Below, one piece after another: positions 1 to 10,572 of a stretch of 64,000 nt of DNA (the first letter of the stretch is position 1; the number at the start of each line of letters is the position of its first letter). Under the pieces are notes generated by a model. That model did not search any database, was not told where the DNA came from, and was given only the letters and a program-made list of their open reading frames with translations. Both the position numbers and the translations under genes were made by a program. This DNA comes from Sequoia sempervirens (Eukaryota; Streptophyta; Pinopsida; Cupressales; Cupressaceae), in the NCBI GenBank assembly GCA_007258455.2, contig VDFB02321312.1:1-64000 (forward strand). Direction: 5' to 3'.

Positions 1-648
1 GTTAGAATGATAAAACAATGCAACTTGCTAAATGCTAAATGATCAAATTCTAAATGTTCCAATGCTCCAAAGCTATTCCTATAGCATAATAAGTTTGCTA
101 AAAGATGTGATTCTAAATGTTGTAGCAAAGGGTTGTATTTATAGGTTTTTCAAAGCATCTTGTGATGTGGCAGCGATCGACGGTCCAAATTTCAACATGA
201 GGGATGAATGGTAGAGATGGAAGAATCAAGGAGGATGTTCCCTTGATCAAGGGCAACATGCCAAATAGATGAAGGAATAAAGTGTGTGAGAAATAAGCCA
301 TGTGTTAAAAGTTTGTTGAAGATAAATGTAAATTAAATATTAGTCATATTTAATTACATGTGACATTTGATGACATGGCCAAAAGTGTTGTAAACATGTG
401 ACTAATTTTGAATTTGAAATTATTCAAACTTAGTGAGAAGATATTTAATTAAATAAAAACAAACTATAGACATTTGTTTATTTAATTAAATTTAGAAGAA
501 TGTGGTTTAGGATGAAGAATTTAGAAAAGTGTGAACTATATAAATAAATTGAGAATTTATTTATAAGTAGATGAAAATAAAAGAGTTTATTAATTAAATA
601 GCTAGTATTTAATTAATTAATTGCCTTGACCGATTTTAGGTGTATACA
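1..648 (-). repeat. 3' LTR of element A (partial)
   Basis: Bases 1-648 match 15777-16421 closely; differences are a few percent by eye. The right edge ends in TGTATACA, so in element orientation the LTR starts with TG and is followed outward by nothing visible, because the rest lies left of the window. A TATAAATA-type box on the minus strand lies near 136-145. Confidence 0.95.
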
Positions 649-666
649 TTTTGCCCCCGCTTGAAG
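649..666 (-). promoter_or_regulatory. Polypurine tract of element A
   Basis: Read on the minus strand this is CTTCAAGCGGGGGCAAAA, directly abutting the LTR start TGTATACAC. It is the expected primer for plus-strand DNA synthesis, and its position fixes the element as minus-strand. Confidence 0.85.
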
Positions 667-1228
667 TAATGTTTACATCGCTGCTCAAACAGTACCGCTG
701 ATTTAATAAAAAAAAAATTGATGTCCCAGACGATTTTCAAGTGATGATGGATATATGCCCTCGTGGGATAAATTGCGAATTTTAATTTAGAATTTTTTGA
801 ATTTTGAAAATTTTGATGATTTTTTGATGATTTGATGATGATCTCAAAATTTTATGATTCAAAAACAATTTATCTCTCGAAAAATGATGTTATATCTAGC
901 AAATGATGATTCGATAAATTAAAGCCCCTTTCAAAATAAAATAAAACAACCCCATCAAAATGCCACTTAATTAACCTTAAAAAGGTTAAAAGGGTGATTA
1001 GAAGTTCATTTGAGCATTTGCATTTTGAAAACTTGAGAATGATTGAGTGATTTGTGCAAATTTGGCAAAATGGTGATCCCTTACCACACACATCGATTCG
1101 AGCGGGTCAGGCATCACAACCGCCCAACGGCATACAAACCTCTGGTATGTATCCCGAAAACCTCTCTCGTAATTTGTGCATTTGATTTTTTTCACATTTT
1201 TCATGTTTGAATTAAGATTTGATTAGTT
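667..1228. other. Non-coding stretch between PPT and motif array of A
   Basis: AT-rich sequence with no supported ORF. It contains TTTTGATGATTT-like low complexity near 810-850. The matching interval in element C (45678-46092) has the same position and similar phrases (for example a run resembling aaaaggttaaaagggt), so it is inherited element sequence rather than a later insertion. It would be upstream of the antisense PMD gene. Confidence 0.5.
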
Positions 1229-1580
1229 TAGCGCATTGAAAACCCGACATAGCACATAGAACGATTGTTCTAGCACATCAAAAACTTTAGCACATAGGAT
1301 TAGAATTTTAGTGCATAGGATAAATATATTAGCGCATAGGTACCCAAAGTAGCACATTGAGTGATTGAAGTAGTACATAGAATCCTTTAGCATGTAGGTG
1401 AATTGATTTAGCGTATTGATGTTATGATGTAGGACATAGGATGAATTGGTGCATCAAGACAATATTATGGCACATCCGTGAAATTGTTTGGCGCATATGA
1501 TAGTTTGGCACATAGAACCTCTGTTCTAGCGCTTTGATGAACTTTTCTGGTGCATAGAAAGACTATTTGAGTGCATTGGT
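1229..1580 (+). repeat. Array of about 18 TAGCGCAT-like motifs, mostly 21-bp spacing
   Basis: Copies of a degenerate core (TAGCGCATTG, TAGCACATAG, TAGTGCATAG) start near 1229, 1250, 1271, 1288, 1309, 1330, 1350, 1371, 1388, 1409, 1430, 1447, 1468, 1489, 1506, 1527, 1548 and 1568. Steps are 21 bp with occasional 17 bp steps. Sequence between the cores is not conserved. Element C has the same kind of array at the equivalent place (46093-46480). The orientation is opposite to the two arrays in the A leader. Confidence 0.85.
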
Positions 1581-1690
1581 GAAATTTTAGACCAGATTGA
1601 TGATTTTCTTGATTAGACTCCTTGATTTCGATGATGTTTGATCACTTTGGCCTTTGATTTGATGATGTTGATAGATTAGATGTCCATTGA

Positions 1691-1995
1691 TCTTATGATA
1701 AGTGAGATTCAATGATTGATACTGATAATTGACCTCATGATAGGTGAGGATCAATGATAGTTTAATTGATTGAGTAACCTCATGATAGGGGAGGTGCTTT
1801 AATTGATGAACCGCATGATAAGTGAGGTTGAATTGATTGATGAAACTCATGATAGTTGAGATTGAATTTATTGATGAACCTCATGATAGGTGAGGTTGAA
1901 TTGATTAATGAACCTCATGATAGGGGAGGTTGAATTGATTGATGAACCTCATGATAGGAAAGGTTGAATTGATTGATGCTCATGAGATTTGATCA
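1691..1995 (+). repeat. Eight tandem palindromic repeats upstream of the PMD gene (A)
   Basis: Repeats built on CCTCATGATAGGTGAGG, an inverted repeat (CCTCA...TGAGG), followed by a linker such as TTGAATTGATTGATGAA. Copies begin at about 1691, 1733, 1778, 1811, 1845, 1879, 1913 and 1947, with the last five at exact 34-bp steps. The array ends with a GCTCATGAGATTTGAT motif that is also present at the end of the element C array. It lies directly 5' of the antisense PMD gene. Confidence 0.88.
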
Positions 1996-2110
1996 AAGTC
2001 TCAATAGAACTGGTTAGATTGATAGGCTGATTGATTTTGATTGATTGATGGGTTGATTGATTGTGATTGATTGATTAGCTAATTTGCAATATTTTGTGAT
2101 GATAGGAGCC

Positions 2111-4050
2111 TTTGACGAGTCTATAGATTAGGGAGCATTTCCCTAAGATGTGGGATTTGATACCCCACCTGTCACAGCCTGAGGTAGTTGTTATCCAACA
2201 ACACAGATTATCGTCTTTGATAGATATGCCCTAGATTAGGATCAACAGGGGTTTGTTGATAGTGTTAATAGAGAGGTGGCACAATGAGCATAACACCTTT
2301 CATTTTCCCACTAGTGAGATCACAGTTACTCCATAGGACGTATATCGGATTCTTCTAATACCCGTGGTTAGAGAGCTTGTCTTATATGATTCTCAGGAGT
2401 AGGAAAATATTGATGCACTGCGCAAAACTATTCGAGGGTGATCAAATATGTGGTTACGAGATTACTTGGAGGGATATGGTTGATGCTTATGCCACATTTC
2501 CTTTTTTTCTTGCTATATTTATTGGAGGGTTCCTTTGTCCTGACTACAGGTCAAAGGGACTCTCAGTTGGATGGGGGAAGATTCTGGAGAGCATGATTGC
2601 TCAAGGCACTAGATATGCATGGGGATGTTGTATGCTCATGCATTTGGACCATGACTTACATCAGGTGGTCTATCTTCACAGGTCCAATTTATCAGCTAGT
2701 CTTACATTGCTTCAGGTCTGGGCCTGGGAGCATATAGCAATCACACAGCCAGTTGGAGACAGACAACGACCTGCCAGGAGACCGTATGTACATATTTATG
2801 TCAGTAGAGTTACTCAGCTTAGGCTAGGAAAAATGAAGTACTGGAGGAGGACACTGGATGATCTCGAGTTTGTGGTATGGTGGCCCTATCTAGATTGTGA
2901 GCAGTGGCCAAAGGATGATACCTAGATTCCTTATTTGTGCTAGTCGATGTACCTGATTGGGAAGACCCAGTTTATCATTGAGAGATTATGGCTGCTAAGG
3001 GTACTGAGGTAGTATGGCAGAGTGCAGGGGATGCCCCAGGGCATGGAAAATTATGCACAGTGATGACTGGATGCTACAAAGTGGGGACCTGTGTTATCAG
3101 ATGATGCAACCGTGCAACATTTCTATGGATTACATGCCATCATTTGGGAGGTGCATCCAAATATTATCAAGGCGTCGATATCAGAGGAGTATGTACATTA
3201 CCTATTCTTGCATCCATTCCCACGGATCACCATCCTAGATAGCCAATGCCATTGATAGAGGAGGGGAGGGCAGTAGGTCATGGGCATAGGCAGAGGAGAG
3301 AGGAGGAGGAGGAGGAGGAGGGTAACAGTGATGACAAGGATGGGGATGGAGATGGAGGTGGTGGGGATGATGATGGGGGTGATGGGGGAGGAGATGAGGG
3401 TGGAGGAGGACCAAGGTCAGATGTTGGAGAGATGAGTGCCTTGCAAGAGGCGACATGTAGAGATTCAAGTACCATCACCACAACAGTAGACACAAATTGT
3501 TGCACTACAGGTATAGGTGCAAACACTACAAAGTCAGCTTGAGCAGGTTCAGGATTTACTAGCGTAGGCCCAAGGATAGATTCAGACACTGACATCCAAG
3601 AGTGATGCTTCTAGTCAATAGGTACAATAGGTACATGCCTAGCTTACATAGGTCCAAGCCTAGGGTCAGGCATAGGTACAAATGTAGGGGTAGATTGTTA
3701 CACTGACTGTTGAGAGGGATACTCTAAGACGATGGGTTGATCAGGCTAAGGGAACTATTGAGAGGCTACAATAGGCTATAATGGTTACTAGTGCATTAGA
3801 TTATTTCAGAGAAATCTGGCATACCGCACAGGAGGCAGAGTTTTACAAAGTGAGATATCATGATGCAGTTCCTCCCAAGCAGCGAGAGAGTTATGCACAG
3901 TCTCGATCAGGTAGATCCTAGTCTTAGACTACTAGCAAAGGTGTTACACATCCACTTCCAAGAGATAGGAGAGATCCCAATGCAGGTCCATCTGATGGGG
4001 GAGGGACTAGTCCTATGATGCTAGCACCATCTGGGGTGAGCACAACATAG
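2111..4050 (+). pseudogene. Antisense plant-mobile-domain (PMD) gene of element A, decayed
   Basis: The protein-like region starts after an AG|GAG boundary near 2106 and ends at a TAG at 4048-4050. The best open stretch (2377-2925) holds the PMD core: DMVDAYATFPFF, GGFLCPDYRSKGLSVGWG, LHQVVYLHRSN and LLQVWAWEH. A preceding segment has ERWHNEHNTFHFPT, typical of the domain start. Downstream come an acidic Glu/Asp/Gly run (about 3300-3420) and a conserved tail containing SRSGRS. The frame changes several times (2377, 3014 and 3246 are in different frames), with many stops. The element C copy (46903-49029) lines up along its length. PMD proteins of plants (MAIN/MAIL type) are nuclear and linked to silencing, and the domain also occurs in transposons; the role here is inferred. 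Confidence 0.78.
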
Positions 4051-5189
4051 CTCTGATTTGTGATTTTCTTATGTATTTTGGACATGTATACACTAATGTA
4101 TTTGAGACATTGATGATGTATCTCTTGATTTAGTTGAGACATTATGATATACTGCCAGTTTTGATATTGATGTATCTCTTTATACCTTCATATATCCTTG
4201 TACACTTTGACATTATGATTTTGAGGTTATATATGACATGCGGCAATGATGATGATTGATCTATGTCCCTATGATGTTTATATGATGATGATGATGATTA
4301 TGATGGATGCATTTAATTTCTATTATATATGCTATGTGATGTTCTATATGATGATGATATGATATGCTATGGATGCAAATGATGATGCAACTGATGTGTT
4401 ATGATTCTACGATGCTTTATAAATGATGTATATATGATGTATGTGATGGATCCTATTATGCCAATGAAATGTGATGAATTTTATGTTTTTTTACTTTTCC
4501 AATTCAAATATATGATGCAATGAATGAATGAATGAATGATGTATGAAATGATCACATGATGGTGCATAGTTCTATATATGTTTATGATGTTTATATGATG
4601 ATGATCATGATGATTATGATGATTATGTAATGATGATGCTGATCCAGTTGGTCCTTTGCCAGTCTTGGATTTGAGTAATAACAAATTCATCTTCACTATT
4701 GGTTTTAGATGTTCATAACAATGACATTATATCCTTTCCTGTCCAGTTATGTTCTTCAGTACCTTTTTCTTGTTGGAAATCCTACTCTGTTGGACATGTC
4801 TTTCAATCATCTTATGCCATGTCATGTTTGATGAAATGATCTGGATTATGCAAGTGAGATGCAATGCACTTCTTTTTGTGTTTTCTGATGTGGATATCAT
4901 GATGTGATGCATAGATGGATGAATGATGTGATAATGTTTTCTAATGTATGAAAATGATGATGCAACTGATGTCCCACTAAATGAAAATGATGTGTTTTTG
5001 GTTAATTTCAAATGTACTCAATCCATTAATAAGAGAGATAACCTCATTGTGAAATTGTTGCAGCTTTGGAAATGCCATAGATACAAAAGCAAAACTAACA
5101 TGGATGAAATCTAATTTAACCATGTAGATCTAATATGCAGATGTTGTCATTCGTAACAGCCGATTTGTCGTGCTTTTTATCATCATTGA
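4051..5189. other. GATGAT-rich low-complexity spacer after the PMD gene (A)
   Basis: Dense ATGATG/TGATGA runs, strongest at 4240-4660, with no supported coding potential; short ORFs here on both strands are His/Ile-rich artefacts of the repeat. Element C has the same kind of sequence at 49130-49620, so it is an inherited part of the element. It separates the antisense PMD gene from the pol tail. Confidence 0.6.
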
Positions 5190-5580
5190 GCCTTTAAAAT
5201 GTTGAAAGTGAGTACAAGCATCAATGGTACATTTAGACCATGATGACCTAAGTACTACTTCCATGATTTTTGATATTGCAAGTTAACACAAGTATCTAAG
5301 TATAATCAAACCAAGATGACTTGAGTATTGCTTACATAAATAGAAAAGAGTTAGTTAACCATTTTCCTATGCAAATTCAGAATTTCATTAGTGATACTTT
5401 GTAGAGCACATCTCGCGACAATTTGCACAGTAATAATGATCAACTCACAGACAACAGACAAAGAAAAATCATACTCCTTCCTAGCTACTCTAGTTCAATA
5501 CATCATCGAGTTGCTCTAGAGATATGATAACAAAAATAAAAGTACAATAGTTGAACATTTATGCCAAAGTGATAAAGCCA
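5190..5580. other. Conserved non-coding block shared by A and C
   Basis: Starts around a phrase of the type GTGAGTACAAGCATCAATGG (5207-5226) and ends past a segment with TTCAATACATCATCGAG (near 5499). The same succession of phrases is found at 49805-50175 in element C with high similarity, although neighbouring sequence has diverged. No ORF explains it. It lies between the 3' ends of two convergent genes (PMD on plus, pol on minus). Confidence 0.6.
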
Positions 5581-6389
5581 TGATTCAAAAGGAACATCAT
5601 CCATTTAAAGGTTTGTTTTGATTTGATTGATTTGGCTTGTTTGATGTGGATGGTTGATGTGTTTTTGATGGTGATTGATGTTCAATGTTGAGTTGCACCA
5701 TGATCGTTGCGTTCATTATGTTTTTCCTACTACTGTTTGTCTGTTGGTTTAAGCTCAAATTTTATTGCCCCCAATGAGTTCAGGATTTTTCCCCTAGTCT
5801 AGGGTGAGACATGACCACGAAGCTAAGATATGTACATGAAGCTTTCCAATGATAGTCAAAATGATGGCGAAAGTGAATGGTGAAAGAAAATGGCCAACAT
5901 GCTTAAATAGATGGAAAAGCTAACCTATCACAAATAGTGCTTGTTGCCAGGTCTTCACCACTTGTTTTTATTGCACTTTTTCATATTTTTATGATTTTTC
6001 ACTTTTTTTGTATTTTTCTCTTTTTCTAATTTTTTTGTTGTTTCCAAGACACCTGTTTGCTAGGTTTTCATCAAGGCAACCATTTTTTCAAGACATTTTC
6101 TGATGTTTTTGTGTTTTTTTAGGACTTTTTCGATGCATTGGATTATTTAGGTGTAGAATTTCTTGAGATGTAGGCTATTGAGGGGTTCATCAAACAAATC
6201 CCCTTCTAGTGTGGGCAACTGATATGCTCTTGATCCGAAGACCGATACAATGACAAATGGACCTAGCCAATTTGGTTCAAATTTCCCCTTCTCTCGATCC
6301 TATTGATTACAGGGGTTCTCTTTCAAGACTAAGTCACCTACTTGAAACATTCTAGGTTTTACTCTGTGATTGTAACTTCTAGATATTCT
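5581..6389. other. 3' untranslated region after integrase (A)
   Basis: T-rich sequence downstream of the pol end, including poly-T tracts at 5990-6120. The stretch 6120-6389 still resembles the C-terminal integrase region of element C (50845-51100) when read on the minus strand, so it is the decayed end of the integrase; the rest has no coding signal. Confidence 0.5.
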
Positions 6390-7260
6390 CTATTGATAGG
6401 CTTTCAAGCGATCCACTGCATGTTGACAACGCTCATCCAATAATTCCAATTCCTGTAACCTAGACACTTTGTAATCCTCATATGAAATGATCCCTTTTAG
6501 TGACAAATGGATTGATGGTAGCTCAACCTCAATAGGTAGAATGGCCTCTGTTCCATAGACTAGAGCATAGGGTGTGGCTCTTGTCAGGGTGTAGATACTG
6601 GTTCTGTAAGCCCATAAAGCAGGGTTTAGTTGAACATGCAAATCACGTCCATCCTTGTTGACGGTTTTCTTCAAGATTTTTAGGATAGTCTTGTTTGAGG
6701 CCTTTGCTTGGTCATTTCCTTGGGGATAGTATGGTGTAGAAAACCAATGTTGTATATGGAACCTCTCATAGAGTTCTTGGACATCCTGTTTCTTGAAGGG
6801 TCTGTCATTGTCCGTGATAATGGATTGAGGAATGCCATATCGACAGATGATGTAATTCAGGATGAATGATAAAAAAATTTCTCTTGTGATGGTGGTCAAA
6901 GGAATAGCTTCAATCCATTTCATGAAGTACTTCGTGGCTATGATGATAAAATTGTGTTCATTAGATGAAGATGGGTGTATTTTACATACAAGATCCAATC
7001 CCCACCGACAAAAAATCCATTTTGATGAGAAAGGTTGTAACTCTTGTGTTGGTGCATGTATCAGGTTTATATGAATTTGACATTTTGTGCACCTTTTGAC
7101 ATATTGAAATGAATCCTTCTCCATATTTGGCCAATAATACCCCAAACATAGGAGTTTCTTAGCTAAATTTAGAACACTTAAATGTGTGCCACAAATACCC
7201 TCACGAACCTCACATAAATCAATTTCAACTTCGTTACATTCTAGACACTGAAGGAGAGTA
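6390..7260 (-). pseudogene. Integrase domain of element A, catalytic residues changed
   Basis: Minus-strand pol C-terminus. The zinc-binding part shows CGTH and CTKC motifs with LGYYWPNMEKD between them; one expected His is Arg in REGICGTH. In the core, ATKYFMKW has Lys where the first catalytic Asp should be, TDNDRPF keeps the second Asp, and GNDQAKASN has Lys in place of the catalytic Glu. The end has the usual ALWAYRTS and YGTEAILPIEVELPS motifs, then the DYKVSRLQELELLDER region. There is no chromodomain, in keeping with Tat. Two of three DDE residues are lost, so strand transfer would be dead. The upstream frame (7272-7796) is the same. Confidence 0.9.
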
Positions 7261-7271
7261 CCATCAAGACC

Positions 7272-8021
7272 TCATCGATAAAGCATGTCGGCTATTAGGG
7301 TGTGTCGAGTTGCTTGTTGGATGAAATTTATTTTTTGGTTCCAGGATAAATCGAGTGGGAGGGTATTGTCTTTCATATAGGTGTAGATTTTCTCATAGGT
7401 AGAAACATCAACCTCAGCTAGATGGTAGGTGACTTGGGATTCTGGGTTGTCATAGGATGGGTTGAACAATTTTTCCACCATGAACTCATAACGGGCTCGT
7501 TTCTCAGGAATTTGTAAGAGAGAAGCAATGGTAGCCTTGGCATCAACAGCTTTGTTGTCGCCTCTAGGAATCTGCTCAAATTTTATCTCCATAAAGTACT
7601 TTTTGAAGTCATCAACCATTCTTTTATATGGAATTAATTTTTCATCTTTTGTTTGGTAATCATCGTTCACCTGATTAATGACTAGTTGTGAATTGCCATA
7701 GACATGCAACTCTATGATCTTCCACTCAACTGCTACTTTGATTCTAATGATCAATGCTTCGTATTCAATTGTGTTGTTGGTGCAAGGAAACATCAATCTT
7801 TAGGAATTGGGAATGGTATGTCCTTGAGGTGTGATAAAAAAGATGCATGCGCTTGATCCATGTTGTGTATAAGAGCCATCAAAGTACAACATCCATTGTT
7901 GTGTTGACACTATTAGGACATTAGCATTTGGAAACTCAATGTTCATTGGATTATTGGATTGCAATGGTGCTTCAGCTAGTTGATCTGATGTGGCTTGAAC
8001 CTTGATTTCTTTTCTAACCAC
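7272..8021 (-). pseudogene. Second (archaeal-type-like) RNase H domain of element A
   Basis: Two open segments (8021-7800 and 7796-7272) in one frame, split by a single stop. Motifs in order are WMLYFDGSYTQHG (first Asp), PCTNNTIEYEAL (Glu), VYGNSQLVINQ and RGDNKAVDAKA (last Asp). The usual GDSQ Asp is Asn here. This extra RNase H after the gypsy RNase H is known from the plant Tat lineage, where it is thought to replace the weakened original domain. The segment continues into the linker before the integrase zinc finger (NFIQQATRHTLIADMLYR). Confidence 0.88.
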
Positions 8022-8024
8022 TTA

Positions 8025-8480
8025 CTAGATATCAAACTCACTCAATATCATGACCCATTTGGCTATTATTCCTATTAGGGTAGCTTTGTTGAGTAAATAC
8101 CTTAAGGGATCAATTTTAGCTATGAGTTTAATGGTGTGAGTCAACATGTAATGTCTTAGTTGTTGGGTAGCAAATACTACCACCAAACATGCTTTCTCAA
8201 TAAAGGTGTAGTTGATCTTGTAACCATTCAAGGTCCTACTGATGTAATAAATTTCCCTTTCCTTTCTTGTGGAATCTTCTTGTGCGAGTAAAGTGCCCAA
8301 AGATACATCAGTTGTCACAATGTAAAGTATTAATGGCTTTCCTTTAGCTGGTGGTACCAGTATCGGTGGCGACATCAGATACTTCTTGAGTTGATTAAAG
8401 GTTACTTCACACTTGTCATCCCATTTGAAAGAGACATTCTTGTGTAATAGCTGGGTGGCTTATGGGGTGATTTCTTTTAT
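8025..8480 (-). pseudogene. First (gypsy-type) RNase H domain of element A
   Basis: Reads PPAKGKPLILYIVTTDVSLG, then LAQEDSTRKEREIYYISRTL, FIEKACLVVVFATQQLRHYM and KIDPLRYLLNK, followed by the WVMILSEFDI boundary motif. This is the standard RT-connected RNase H of Ty3/gypsy elements. It is in the same frame as the downstream second RNase H and the integrase, but shifted relative to RT, so a frameshift lies between about 8380 and 8540. Confidence 0.87.
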
Positions 8481-8499
8481 TAGCCAATTGTGCATGAAT

Positions 8500-9300
8500 C
8501 TTCTCGACAGACCGAATCTTCAATGATCCGAGTTGATCATTTTAGAGGAGGCATCTCCATGATGGCTTTGACCTTTACAGGATCCACCTCAATTCCTTTA
8601 GCCGATACAATATACCCCAAAAGTTTAACTGATGTTACTCCAAATACACATTTCTTGGGGTTCAACCTCACATTGAATTTCTCCAGTCTAGTGAAGATCT
8701 TGTCTAAAATTTCTAGATGTCCCTCTCTAGTGAATGAATTCGCCAATAATTCATCTACATATTCTTCCATAAAAGTGTGCATCATGTCATGGAAGATGGT
8801 GGTCATTGTTCTCTAATATGTGGCTCCAACATTTTTCAACCCAAAAGGCATTACATTCTAGCAAAAAGTGCCCCAAGGACATATGAAGGTTGTTTTATCT
8901 TGATCCTCGAGTGCTATCTTTATCTAATTGTAACCTAAAAATCCATCCATAAGTGAGAGCATTTCATGTCCAACTGTCAAGTCTATGATGATGTCAATGT
9001 TGGGTAGAGGAAAATCATCTTTTGGGCAAGCTTTGTTAAGATCCTTGAAGTCTGTGCATATCCTGATGCTTTTGTCTGGTTTTGAGACTGGCACAATATT
9101 TGATATCCACTCGGCGTAGTCAATAGGTCTAATAAATCCCACATCCAATAGCTTCTTTAATTTGGCTTTTACCAAGAGGGTGATATGAGGGTGCATTTTT
9201 CTCAAATTTTGCTTTACTAGTTTACGCTAGGTGGTAGTGATAAATGATGCATGATGAGTTTTGGATATATGCCTGGCATGTTAGCATAAGACCAAGCAAA
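8500..9300 (-). pseudogene. Reverse transcriptase domain of element A with YVDE active site
   Basis: Minus strand. The N-terminal part (9205-8924) has KLLDVGFIRPIDYAEWISNI, RICTDFKDLNKACPKDDFPL and LSLMDGFLGYN. The C-terminal part (8806-8537) has MTTIFHDMMHTFMEEYVDEL, then ILDKIFTRLEKFNVRLNPKK and VKLLGYIVSAKGIEVDP. The catalytic box at 8750-8761 reads YVDE instead of YVDD; loss of an Asp here should abolish polymerisation. A stop interrupts the middle around 8815. RT is in a different frame from the upstream gag-protease-linker. Confidence 0.92.
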
Positions 9301-9306
9301 GTTGAT

Positions 9307-10100
9307 CTACCTCTCTTCAAAGAATTTAGTGAAACTAGGTTTTTCCTCCTCTGTCATGGATGCCGCTAGATGTAGGGTCTTCACTATTTCCACTGTACCA
9401 ACATTAATGGATTGTGTAGGCTCAATCAACGCTGACGATCTCTCTTGATAATGCTCAAGAAGAGTGTCAAATCTTCCATCTCTCGATGCCTTGGAGAGGT
9501 TTTCACCTTGAGATGCGCTCTTTATTTTTACTTTTTCTTGATCTAATAGTGCCACTAGATGGTTTTCACTATTAGATGCATTTTTTATATCCATTTTGCA
9601 GCTGGAAGATTTGGAACTCCCCTTGTTTAAATCCTTGTTATGAGGTCTATTGGTGGAACATGTTTCAGGATTGTTTGAACAAAGGAAGTTTACGATGGCG
9701 TCATTATTTGAAAAGACAAGTATGTCAAGCAGCTCATTTTGGTCCCAATCAATCAGTTCAGAGTGTATTAACGACAAAGAATCATCAGATTGGCTAAGAT
9801 CAAGAGGGGTGAGTGTCATGATGGAAATGTCATTAGAGTGTTCTATAGAAATATCAAGGTCTATGATGTTACTCTCTTCCAAAGTATCTATCTCGCTTGA
9901 AGTATGATTGTCTTCACTTGAGTCATCGATATGTTGTGATCCAATTTCAAGTGGTCTATAACTTGAGCTTTGTCCCTCTGTATGTGTTGGTGTATACTTT
10001 TGTACCACATCAATTTCCTTATCGTGACAAGACTCTTCAGAGAGGGAATCCCATTCATATTCATTGGAGTTTGTTTCAGAACTATCTCTTAATTGAAGGA
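9307..10100 (-). pseudogene. Acidic Ser-rich linker between G-patch and RT (A)
   Basis: Open over 233 codons (10008-9307). Rich in Asp, Glu and Ser, with HIDDSSEDNHTSSEIDTLEE, MTLTPLDLSQSDDS and HSELIDWDQNE; it ends with LHLAASMTEEEKPSFTKFF, which leads into the RT N-terminus (FAWSYA-type motif). Element C has the homologous linker at 54800-53986 with the same landmarks. No known domain is recognised. It is in the same frame as gag and protease, so gag through linker was one polyprotein. Confidence 0.75.
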
Positions 10101-10374
10101 TTATCTTGACAACTTCTTATCTGGTTTCTTCTTTTGCTTATTTCCTGTACCCTAGTCTTGTATTGTCCTTTGAATTCATTGTGATGGGTTGTATTGGTTC
10201 TATGATGCCTTCTTTTCTTTTACCAATAGGACCTTTTCCCTCATATCCCATCTTTTCCAAGATTGTCTTGCCTTTGCCATATTGCTCTGTCAGTACATTT
10301 GAAGTGGATGCTTGTGATTGTTCTTCGTCCTTGTACAACCAATTCAAAACCTCCTTGTCTTCTGATCCGTCCAC
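10101..10374 (-). pseudogene. G-patch domain in the pol polyprotein of element A
   Basis: Reads ILEKMGYEGKGPIGKRKEGI then IEPIQPITMNSKDNTRLGY, matching the G-patch pattern (hydrophobic-x-x-MGY-x-GKG-x-GK-x-x-GI-x-P-I). G-patch domains bind nucleic acid or DEAH helicases; in betaretroviruses one sits at the C-terminus of protease. Here it lies between protease and RT. The three pol-bearing gypsy elements in the window all have it at this place. Confidence 0.82.
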
Positions 10375-10572
10375 TAAAGTGTCTGATCTTACAAATTTTC
10401 CATCAAAGAGTGTGGTTGGTTGTGGTGATTGTTGTCTTGATGTTGATGGCTATCCATATGACTTAGGAGAAGATGAAAGTTGTGATAAACACAAGGATTA
10501 CTCAAATGAGTATTCCCCCATGCCTTTTTCTTTCAATTGGATCTTTTCAACCTGTTTTGATAAGGCATTGAG

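Noticed and set aside
3278..3595. Pro/Ser-rich minus-strand ORF of 105 codons
   Set aside because: It is the complement of the acidic Glu/Asp/Gly run of the PMD gene; no independent support.
4481..5011. His/Ile-rich ORFs in the GATGAT region
   Set aside because: Produced by the low-complexity ATG/GAT repeats.
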